The notes under the pieces: model-generated
Database searches by the model: none
What the model was told of the DNA's origin: nothing
The model's input: only the letters and a program-made list of their open reading frames with translations
Assembly (NCBI GenBank): GCA_918807975.1
Contig: OU964924.1
Location: forward strand, 17,653,695 to 17,717,694
Direction of reading: 5' to 3'
Source: Aplidium turbinatum
Lineage: Eukaryota; Chordata; Ascidiacea; Aplousobranchia; Polyclinidae
Length of the DNA stretch: 64,000 bases
Shown here: piece after piece, positions 55,321-64,000 of the stretch
Position numbering within the stretch: the first letter of the stretch is position 1
How the letters are laid out: each line of letters opens with the position of its first letter
Translations under genes and position numbers: made by a program

Positions 55321-56870
55321 ATAAAAATAAATACATCAACAAACGTTTCTCTGCTTCTCTGTAATACAAAAGTTATATTTAAATACTTAAGGCTATAGGC
55401 TATGCATGTTCTGAAAGGCAACTTAGTTTACTTGGCAGTTCACAAACAGTGTTGTTCACTAAACATAGTTTTTGAGCGAGTTTTTTCCACTTTTGGTCTG
55501 GTTCAATCAGAAGATCGAAATCGATTGGGCACTGCAAAAGCTGTCAAGGTTGTATTTATGTACAAACTTCTCAATGCAAAATAAACTGCAATTTTGTGTT
55601 ATCTGAACTTTTATTGTTTTGGTATGGTACGTCGGTAACATAATTATATTACACAGTTAAACTTTCTTTGCAAAAAGTCTGGTTGTAGGCTATGCATCAG
55701 TTGAGCAAAAAAGCAAAGTAATGTGTGCTCAAACGTAAGGAAAGATCTTAGTGTAGTGAGATGACAGTCTGAGACGTACCTCAATCTCGATATGCACATT
55801 ATGATTTAGTATAAAGCAACATATCACACCTACTTAAAAATACTTAAAAATTAAAAACCTACTTAAAAACCTACTTAAAATACTTAAAAATACTTAAAAA
55901 TATGTGCAATAGACAGGCTAGCCTACAATATGATAATAAAAATGATTAAACACTTGCAAAGCAAAGCCTTTCAATCAATCAAGGGGTTAAAAATAATTCT
56001 GCTATCTTACTAAAATGATAAGTTATCAATGCAAGTTATCATAACAAGATTTTTTAAACTATTATCGGTGCCAATTGTTATTTTACGATAAACACAGATT
56101 ATTTACGATTAACAAAAGCCCTTCTATTGTCAGACGTAATAAAAGCCTTCGTATCACGCAGAACCATTTGCGTACATAGCGAGACTGTGAGACTAAAGAG
56201 GTGCCAAAGGAAAAAAATCTCCATCACGCAGTAGGTTACGCTAGCGCTATAGCCTAAGGGCTTTTTTCTTCCGCAATCCTCAGTTTCGCGTTTACAACAG
56301 TTCTCTTCCTGGAGCAAAACAAATATGCATGTCCGGTAGGTACACAACTTAGCCTTTGATACTCCTTTGCAATCACTCAAGCAGCGTGCGATTAAAAACT
56401 TAACTAATTGACTCTGATGTACACAACTTGTGCGGTAATTCACGACCAAACGCTTAACAGACTCTTGTGACGTCATATTACTATTTGACAAACAAACGCA
56501 GAATTTTTGGTCGTTCGACAAAAAAAAATCGCAGCCCTGGTTGTTCACAACATCCTTTTTTGTTAGTTCATGTTTTGACTGTGTCGCTACATTGCTTAGG
56601 CTTAATTTGTTAAGCTATTTCAAGTTTAAGTTTTCCTCAGCTAAAAGACTACAGAAACGCACTTGTGGCATTCTTTAATTATTATGACTGTTAAAAAAAA
56701 TGGAGGCAAATTACCAAGCTCTATTTTCCGTAGGATATCAAATTTGCAATGGCGGCTACAAACTAATGGACATCAAGTTTGCCCCTTATGTAGCCACCAC
56801 ATAACAAAGGAAGCAAATGCTAGTGGTATATGAGTAGAAAAAAAGAAAAAGATAGAAATCAATTAAACAA
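55321..56870. other. No gene recognised
   Basis: The sequence holds ACTTAAAAATACTTAAAAA short repeats near 55832-55900 and otherwise unassigned AT-rich DNA. A 149-codon minus-strand ORF at 56548-56099 has no family features and is probably chance. Confidence 0.35.
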
Positions 56871-57914
56871 TGCCCATGAATGTTGCATCTTCTACAATCC
56901 AACACCGCCGATTGAAACATTTTGGCCTGGCGTCGAAGTTGACATCTCCAAGGGAAGTCGATGACGGGGAGCTGCAGGCTATTGAAGTGCCGCAGGCTTT
57001 CCGGTAGGAAGATGATTTCTGGAATGCTTATTGGTTCTGGGAGTTCTTGTCCCGGTTAGTCACTCAGAGACAAGGGGCGGCATCAGTGATGGTGTGGGCT
57101 ACAGTCAACGAATCAGGAAGGAGTTCACTGATTTTTGTGGACCAAGGAGTGAAATTGAACCAAGAAAACTCGGAATGGCCCGTTTCGGCGAGTCCGATTC
57201 GGCTAATCCGATTCGGCTAGTCCGATTCGGCGAGTTCCCTATTCGGCGAGAGCCTTTTTCGGCGAGTGCCCTATTCGGCGAGTTTTTGAAATTTTATTTT
57301 TGAAAGGGAATTATCGAGTACCGGAGCCTAACTGTTTTCACATCGTTTTAACGTCGCTGAACGTGCAGAAAGGAATAAAAATAAAATGTTTGAACTATTA
57401 AAATTCGTCATGTCAGTTCAGTTGTTTTTATTTCTGACCATCATATCAAAAACAATACACGTCAACATAGCAAAGGTAGAAGCGACAAAACGCGAACGCT
57501 AAAACGTGCTTGAATTCGTCATGCCCGTTCAGTTGTTTTTAAGGTAGAAGCGACAAAACGCGAACGTTAAAACGTGCTTGTGACCGAAGTAAGTTATTGA
57601 GTTGAAAGAAATTTGGCACGGTCGCAACACCTTCAGAAAAATTTAAGATGTGAAGGGAAAATAAAAAAAATAAAATGTTACAAAAAAAATCATGTTTATA
57701 TATTATATCTATAAATTAGTACTTTTGAATAGTTAAAATGATTAGTTTGGATCAACAAATGTGTGGCCTACAGCTTGGATTGAAAGTAAACTATCGGGTA
57801 CTGTAGCCTAGTTATCCCTACCAGCAAAAATTTGTTCCAAGAACCCAGTTAGCCTAACAGTTCATTTTTACATTGTAGTAACAGAATGAAAAGGCTAACC
57901 AAATGTGTGGCCTA

Positions 57915-59023
57915 TCGTTTTAACGTCGCTGAACGTTGAAATCGTGTAGAAAAGAGAAGTTTGATGACTAGGATACGTTGCAAGCCTTAAAGCAGCCGGC
58001 GGCCATCGCGGCCATGGCCGCTAAGTAGTGCTTGAATGACCGCCTGTGCTACCTCCTCCGTCGGCCAAGTTTGGCCGCCGGTTTCTTCTAGCCAATTATT
58101 TAATTTCGCAATAGAATGATCGTGGATTAAATGTCGAAAATATGTAGTATCAAAGAGTGACGCAGAATTAGGTCAGCGCGTCATAGTCACTACTGTTGTA
58201 TTGAATATATCCAGCTGCGATCACCAGCGCTGTAAGTCTTGTTTGCAATTCCCGATGTTTATTTTAACGAAGTGTTAATCCGAAGTGCTAATTTACATCG
58301 GCTGGCAATATTGTCGTTTTTATATCGATTCAATGTTGTCGGACATTGAATTGTTGTAAAAAAGGAGAACTAGGTTAGTTGACTCCGTGGGTAAAACACG
58401 TGTCTTCATAGTTGAGAACGCTGTGGGTTGGTGACTTCACACCCTCAATGGTGACATCACAACGGAATAAATGGTCAGGTTTTATGAAGGGCGGTATGCA
58501 GTTGAAACAATTTACTGAGTTGCGAGCAGTTAAAACAATTTAGCGTCGTTAGATGGTCCCGCAATACCGGATTACAATCCCGATATTAAAGCATCTAATG
58601 CGTGGTACAACGATTCTATTGCAGGACGTCGCCCAGACTTCAACAACGCTAGGTGATCATTTTAACATTGTTGCAAGTTTAATGCTATTTACTTGTGCTA
58701 TCGTTATTGTATTTTGGCCTCCAAGCACGCAGATTTGGCCGCCGAGAAGGAGCTCTCGGTAGGCCACGATGGCTGCCGGAAAAAAACACGAGTTTTAAGG
58801 CCTGCGTTGAAACTGAGAAACATTCACAGAAGCCCTTCGATACGTTGCATTTTTAAGATAATGTATTCAGACGTTGAATCAATGTACAAATGAACTGTTA
58901 GGCTAAATGGGTTCTTGGAACAAATCGAAGGGCTTCTGTGAATGTTTCCCAGTTTCAACGTATCCTAGTCAGCAAAGTTCTCTTTTCTACACGATTTCAA
59001 CGTTTAGCGACGTTAAAACAATG
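57915..59023. mobile_element. TA-flanked foldback MITE, interrupted
   Basis: About 95-bp inverted arms (TTTTAACGTCGCTGAACGTT, CGTGTAGAAAAGAGAA, GAAACATTCACAGAAGCCCT) lie at both ends. TA flanks both sides (57913-57914 and 59024-59025). The left arm is interrupted by the 824-bp element at 57981-58804. The MITE itself is about 280 bp. Confidence 0.75.
57981..58804. mobile_element. 824-bp TIR element, copy 2
   Basis: This copy is nearly identical to 39079-39899 and has the same CAAGCCTTAAA and TTTAAGGCCTG ends. CGTTG is duplicated at 57976-57980 and 58805-58809. The uninterrupted target (GATACGTTGAAACT) can be read in inverted form in the opposite arm of the surrounding MITE near 58953-58968, which confirms the borders. 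Confidence 0.85.
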
Positions 59024-59187
59024 TAAATACGGTCACTGGCGCCGACTTACGGGGTGGCAGCCACCCCGTTTAGGTTACATTACTTGCTGCAAATAAATGT
59101 AATTTAAACGGACGTTTAAATCTTTTTTTGATCATTGGTTTTCGCTTCAAGTCAACGTAAAGCAAGAGGTGAACCAATACAGTATAG

Positions 59188-60367
59188 CAGAGGTTCTCAA
59201 ACTTTTTTTTGTTGCGACGCCTCTGGAAAAGTTTTCTGGACTTGCGACGCACCCGCAAATAAAAGTTAATGAGGAAACTTATTATTTAAGTTTTGTTTGT
59301 TGATACAACAACAAAAAGCAATGCATATTATTTAATGTGACGTGTGGGCTTGTTTGTTTTTACAAAGTTCATTAAATCTTGGGAGAATTTTTGAAATTGC
59401 CACCCGCATTTTTCTTTCAGTGTTTATTGGTGATCGAAATTTGCTTTTTATCACCGCCAAGGCAGAAAATCTTGCTTCACATAAATATGACGTGACATAT
59501 GGGATAATAATTCGTAGTGCTTTCTTCACCAAAGCTGGATAATCGCCATTCATCGAAATCCAGAAATTTGCTGGATTTCCTAAATTAAACATCCTTCTCA
59601 GGGCATTGTCACAAGAAAGGTCAATGTAGGCTTCTTTTTCTTGTGCAGTAAAAGACAGTGGAGTAGGTTGGACGAAAAAATCACGAATCCATTCGTAGTT
59701 TAATAAATTTTTCGGGAAGTATTTTGCAAATTTCGACTCGAACTTGAACAAATGTTGCCCAAATAGGCCTATGCTTCACAAATTTGAAGGCAGCGTCATA
59801 CTTTTCTTTTCAAGCAAATTGGACGAGAAAGTGAAGTATCGAGAGCTTCCAGACAGGTTTGCTATATCTTCCACAATAGCAGCTTTTTAACGAATGCTGC
59901 AATTTTATCTGAAATGTCATTTTTATTCGGCCCTGCATAGAAATGTTCAGTTTGGCGAAGATATCACACAAGTAAAGTAAACCAGTTTCAATAAGAAATT
60001 GTTCTGAGCTAAACAATCTGCAAGTGGATTATTTTCTTGCTGCAAAAATGCCTGAAGTTCATCCACCAATTCGTAGAAGCGTTCAAAGAATTTTTTAAGC
60101 AAAAGCTACTTGGATGAAAATTAAAAGAGCAAACTCCGATGCGCTGCATTCATTTCTCCACAAAGTTTTTTGAAAACTCTTGACTTCAGTGGGCGTGTTT
60201 CAATGAAGTTAACAACTTTGATGACAACTGAAACTGCTAATCAAAGGATTATCCTCATCTTTATAAGATAAATTGAATTCAGCTGCGAAACGAAACTCTT
60301 CTGCGACGCCCTTGGAAAATTGAAACGACGCACCAGGGCGTCGCGACGCACAGTTTGAGAACTACTG
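59188..60367. mobile_element. hAT (1180 bp) with an exact 8-bp duplication
   Basis: The ends CAGAGGTTCTCAAACTTTTT and CAGTTTGAGAACTACTG are inverted repeats. CAGTATAG is duplicated at 59180-59187 and 60368-60375. Subterminal GCGACGC words occur at both ends. The target pattern nnnTAnnn again fits Buster-like hATs. A transposase fragment lies inside on the minus strand. Confidence 0.95.
59332..59751 (-). pseudogene. hAT transposase C-terminal fragment (139 codons)
   Basis: The frame reads FESKFAKYFPKNLLNYEWIR, DFFVQPTPLSFTAQEKEAYI, DLSCDNALRRMF, YPALVKKALRIIIPYVTSYL then CEARFSALAVIKSKFRSPIN. This closely resembles the dimerisation domain of ZBED5/FAM200/SCAND3-like hAT transposases (FxTTYLCExGFSALxxIKxKxRxxLN). 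Upstream coding continues in other frames to about 60120 but is broken. Confidence 0.85.
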
Positions 60368-61022
60368 CAGTATAGTATTGCGAAGAAAATGATTGTTTTT
60401 GTCACAAGCATGATACTCGCGTAACATCAAGCAAGCTACGTGAAGATTACGCAACACGTGGCTACGAGTTTTTTCCTTGTTGTTGCGATCGTTTTATTTG
60501 TTACTTGTCATAAGTCATTGTTAAATTTGTTAGGTTTACAATGGGATTTATTAATCAATAAAATACGATCTTTCCATTGCGTCCTTCAAAAATATTTTTT
60601 GAAAATTTTTAAACTGCTCATAATATCGCTATAAATTATGCCAGCTATAAAATACTTGGAAATAAAATTATCTCGATGATTGATAGCTTCACCCCCTAAA
60701 TGAATATCTATTTCAAATTTCATTAAAAAAGTGCAATTTTCGAAACTTTTTAAGTTTTATTTAAAAAGTGCACCTAGTAAAGTAGCAGTTTTAACGTTCT
60801 GCAAATTTACACGTTTACATGATTCTATTGGAGGAAAGCTACACCCCCTGCCAATTCCCAATAATAAAAGCAACCTTTTTCAATTGCTCAAGATTTTGCA
60901 TTTTGAATTATTTTCCGATTTCAATTATTATTGGAGTGTACTGTCATCTACTTCATGCTTTAATTTCTACTTTGTTATCTACTTCATGCAGTAATATTAC
61001 GTGTCAATGCGTGACAAACTGT

Positions 61023-61186
61023 GAGGCGGGAATTTATTGGTCTGACATAGGAGTTGCTTGTTACATCATAGAAAAAATTACGAAAAGTCGTCCTGTAAAA
61101 GTCTGAGGCGGGAATTTATTGGTCTGACATAGGAGTTGCTTGTTACATCATAAAAAAAATTACGAAAAGTCGTCCAGTAAAAGTTT
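61023..61186. repeat. 82-bp direct tandem duplication
   Basis: GAGGCGGGAATTTATTGGTC begins at 61023 and again at 61105. The two copies differ at only two or three bases, so the duplication is recent. It lies just upstream of the 61219 ORF, inside the hAT/P-like element. Confidence 0.9.
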
Positions 61187-61218
61187 TCGCCGACATTCCA
61201 GTTTTATTCTGCTTAAAG

Positions 61219-61461
61219 ATGCCACCGAAAAAGCGTTCAAAGTTGCAGCCCTCCATTGAGTCATTTTTTGTTGCGTCTAGTCAGGATTTCAGCCAGCATG
61301 AAAGTGATCAAACGCCTGAACGAAACGAAAGTGTGCCTCTGCCAAAAGGCGTTAGCACGATCAGGGTAATCGCTGTTGAAGGGAGAAGCTATCAAAAATC
61401 GTGGGGAGCGAATTCCCGTGGCTACATTACGATAGATGCAAAGGTAGAGCATTCTGTCTGA
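61219..61461 (+). CDS. Putative transposase N-terminal exon with PIP-box-like motif
   Basis: The 80-codon ORF starts MPPKKRSKLQPSIESFFVAS and ends DAKVEHSV. QPSIESFF fits the PCNA-interacting pattern QxxhxxFF, and similar basic QxxIxSFF starts are common in hAT-type transposase N-termini. The related element at 25599 carries KQSQISIRSFLKP. The rest of the transposase was lost, perhaps with the nested hAT insertion. Function is inferred from context only. Confidence 0.4.
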   Translation: MPPKKRSKLQPSIESFFVASSQDFSQHESDQTPERNESVPLPKGVSTIRVIAVEGRSYQKSWGANSRGYITIDAKVEHSV

Positions 61462-63158
61462 TTTGCAACTGCTTGATCTATTTGAAAGCAATGAAACAAT
61501 TTCATTAATGCTTCCAAACGTGGTCTGCATTGTGAAAATATACTTATCGTTGCCTTCCACCACCTGCGAGGCGATCGTTTAGTGCACTCAGGCGCATAAA
61601 AACCTACTTGCGATCTACCATGACAACTTGACCAGTTGATTAACAGTTGGATTGACAGAGCTGCTGTTCGCAAAAATACTTTTGCCAAATGTTAATTGTC
61701 AGAGCAGCAACGCAACAATAAAATTCACGACATACCTCTTGTGCTTTGTTTTAAAGTTGCTTTGTAAATTATCGAGCTACAAATCAGGTGTGAAAAGACA
61801 ATTGCATCTACGAAACACGCTTAGTAAAAATCAAACAAAAACATGCAGTTTGAAAGTGTTTAGGTTGCCATATTGTGCTATCCGCCACCCCATGCAAAAA
61901 TAAAAGTCGGCGCCTATGAATACGGTAATTTCTGCTGGTCGGAATAACTAGGCTGTTACCCGATAATTTACTTTCAATCCAAGCTGTAGGCCACACATTT
62001 GTTGATCCAAACTAATCATTTTAACTATTCAAAAGTACTAACTTATATAATAGACTTTAAACATGATTTTTTTTTGTAACATTATCTTTTTTTTATTTTC
62101 CCTTCATTTCTTAAATTTTTCTGAAGGTGTTGCGACCGTGCCAAATTTCTCTCAACTCAATAACTTACTTCGGTCACAAGCACGTTTTAACGTTCGGGTT
62201 TTGTCGCTTCTACCTTTTTCTACACCTTTGCTATGTTGACGTGAATTGTTTTTGATATCATGATCAAAAATAAAAACAACTAAACTGACATGACGAATTC
62301 AAGCACGTTTTAACGTTCGCGTTTTGTCGCTTCTACCTTTGCTATGTTGACGTGTATTGTTTTTCATATGATGGTCAGAAATAAAAACAACTCAACTGAA
62401 CTGACATAACGAATTTTAATTTAATAGTTCAAACATTTTATTTTTATTCCTTTCTGCAGGATTTCAACGTTTAATCATGTAAAAACGGCAATTATAATTA
62501 GGCTACGGTAGGCTACTCGATAATTCCCTTTCAAAAATAAAATTTCAAAAACTCGCCGAATAGGGCACTCGCCGAAAAAGGCTCTCGCCGAATAGGGAAC
62601 TCGCCGAATCGGATTAGCCGAATCGGACTCGCCGAATCGGACTCGCCGAATAGTAGCAGACCCAAGAAAACTACCTAAATGATATTCTTGAGAGTTCATT
62701 GTTGCTTTGGGCAAAAAAACACTTCAAAAAACGTAATTGGTCATTCCAACAAGATTTTGCCCTTTACATGGAGCTAAGAGAACGCAAAACTGGCTTTCAG
62801 CTAATGCACCGTTCTTCATTTCCAAGGGAGAATGGCCTCCTTCATCCACAGACCTGAACCCCCTAAATTTTAGCATCAGGTCTTACCTGGAGAGCAAGGT
62901 TTCGACTAAGCACCACCAAAGTTTGGAAGCTCGCTGAAAGCTAATCTGATAAAAGAATGGACCAAAATAATTCAAAGAGTTATTTATGACTCTTGCAGGT
63001 CCTTTTCGAAGCGCCTCCGACTTGTTATCGACACAAATGGTGGACACATTAAGTAAAACTTTATTTCCTAAATATTTATTTATTTGACAATAATATTGTA
63101 TGTTTATTACTCAAAAATTGTCTACCATTTGTTGAATACAGTTGTTTGAAGTTGTAAC

Positions 63159-64000
63159 TAGGGATGTGCCGATTCCGATGCCGATTCTTAAATATTTGCC
63201 GATTCCGATTCTTTGGTTAAATGATTAAAGCTGCTTTTAGTTGGCGCTCTACAAGCGGTTGCGATTTTGTTACAAGTTGCTGCCTTTGAAATGTCTAAAA
63301 GCGTTCACTTTGTCGCCTGCTCTAGACAGCATGATTTTTTATGGTACCGGTAGTTCTTCACTTCTTGCGCACTACAAAGTACACGCGTTTTATTTGTCAG
63401 GGAAATCAGTTAGAACAAAAGAATCGCCATCGCTCACAGAGTGCAAAATCAACGTAACTTAATGCAGTGTGCAAAATATTATCTTGTGCAGTTTTCAGTA
63501 TTTTTCTCACAGAATTCAACCAGGTGCCAGAAACAAGAAGAGAAAAAGACTAGAGTGTAAAAGAAAATGAACGCAGCGGTATTGAATATACAACAACCTT
63601 TAAAAAAGTAACACACCAGCCTTGCATTCAAAGTGCATCAATAGGCAAAAAAAGAAAAACATCTTATGAAGAAATTAGTATTGTTTTCGAACGCAGAATT
63701 GCAGCCAATCTTGCTGCTTAGCAAACACGTGAAAAAAGATTACCGGGTAGCTGGTTTGATTATGTTTGCGCAATCACATGATCGTTTGTTGAACGCATTA
63801 AGCATAATAGGCCTATACTTCTCTCTGCTCAGTATAACATTCAGCAACTTTCAGTGATTACAAATTTTACAACGATTAAACAATAATTACAAAAAACATT
63901 TCCGCTTTTTAATAGGCTATTCAAAATTAAAGGCACGTAAATTAAAATGCAATAACATCAACTTTTCTCCAGTTACTGGAGTAAGTCTGTTCCAGTATTT
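63159..64000. mobile_element. hAT left end, continuing beyond the window
   Basis: TAGGGATGTGCCGATTCCGA at 63159, followed by repeated GCCGATTC words, resembles hAT termini. The preceding GTTGTAAC (63151-63158) is the expected target duplication. The right end is not within the window. The interior has no recognisable transposase in the visible part. Confidence 0.6.

Larger units (their letters stand above)
59034..61918. mobile_element. hAT/P-like element with CACTGGCGCCGACTT ends
   Basis: Inverted ends CACTGGCGCCGACTT and AAGTCGGCGCCTATG are flanked by an exact AATACGGT duplication (59026-59033 and 61919-61926). Subterminal GGGGTGGC and GCCACCCC also pair. It belongs with the element at 25599-26726. 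It contains a nested hAT, an 82-bp tandem duplication and a short N-terminal ORF. Confidence 0.85.
57171..62663. mobile_element. Mutator-like element (iv), CGGCGAG-type ends, 9-bp duplication
   Basis: AAGAAAACT is duplicated exactly at 57162-57170 and 62664-62672, inside a mariner ORF. The inverted arms are long (about 57171-57840 and 61919-62663). They begin with arrays of ~14-nt words (TTCGGCGAGTCCGA) and continue with shared unique sequence such as AAGCACGTTTTAACGTTCG. The ends are CGGAATGGCCCG and AGTAGCAGACCC. The interior is filled by other transposons; no Mutator transposase is seen. Confidence 0.9.
56880..63158 (+). mobile_element. mariner transposon split by a 5.5-kb insertion
   Basis: Transposase coding is visible on both sides of the insertion. 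Left (57063-57170) it reads VTQRQGAASVMVWATVNESG then RSSLIFVDQGVKLNQEN. Right (62673 on) it continues YLNDILESSLLLWAKKHFKK, RNWSFQQDFAL, and ends IYDSCRSFSKRLRLVIDTNG then GHIK and a stop at 63050-63052. Removing the insert and one 9-bp copy restores NQENYLNDILE in frame. Other frameshifts, for example within the catalytic segment, show it was not intact. The outer ends are approximate. Confidence 0.85.

Noticed and set aside
56099-56548. 149-codon minus-strand ORF
   Set aside because: It has no domain, odd cysteine-rich composition and no splice partners or homologue that I recognise, so it is likely chance.

Overview
This window is metazoan nuclear DNA: AT-rich, intron-rich and packed with transposable elements. 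Nine exons of one host gene can be read on the minus strand. They have matching splice phases and encode 360 consecutive codons of a phospholipase C-beta (end of the PH region, EF hands, most of the catalytic X domain). The exons run from 49219 down to 10496, so this part of the gene covers almost 39 kb. The Y domain, C2 domain and C-terminal coiled coil must lie left of the window or remain unseen. The N-terminal PH exons were not found to the right. The protein resembles PLCB1/2/3 and insect Plc21C more than norpA/PLCB4. I cannot name the species. A marine invertebrate, perhaps a tunicate, is a guess only.

Layout from left to right. 1-3650 is a tandem array with a 1439-bp higher-order unit made of two diverged monomers, one of which carries a Harbinger-like MITE. 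3.9-8.5 kb holds a TA-flanked MITE, a minisatellite and the 5' end of a LINE. 10-15 kb holds three PLC-beta exons among LINE, hAT and unclassified transposon remains. 15.7-25.3 kb (one intron) holds a mariner fragment, an intact RTE-type LINE (990-aa ORF), a broken LINE, two hAT elements with target-site duplications, hammerhead-ribozyme repeats and a Mutator-like element. 25.4-40.1 kb has three more exons, a hAT/P-like element, a dead LINE and a 3.3-kb palindrome built from an unclassified transposon. 40.2-47.2 kb has a LINE split by a hAT, a hAT nested inside a hAT, and a tRNA-derived SINE. 47.3-53.8 kb has two more Mutator-like elements, three PLC-beta exons and two possible exons of an unidentified gene. 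56.9-63.2 kb is a mariner whose transposase ORF is split by a 5.5-kb Mutator-like element, which itself holds a hAT/P-like element that holds another hAT.

The most notable signals are: (1) a dispersed family of short repeats carrying type I hammerhead ribozymes, one with an intact core and well-paired stems and one pair forming an inverted dimer; (2) a family of 9-bp-duplicating elements whose ends are arrays of a ~14-nt word, with the word variant differing between copies but matching at both ends of each copy; (3) the MITE-marked higher-order tandem repeat; (4) an unclassified transposon family arranged as a giant palindrome; and (5) transposons lying only about 25-46 bp from several PLC-beta splice sites. 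No rRNA, functional tRNA, CRISPR or LTR retroelement was recognised.
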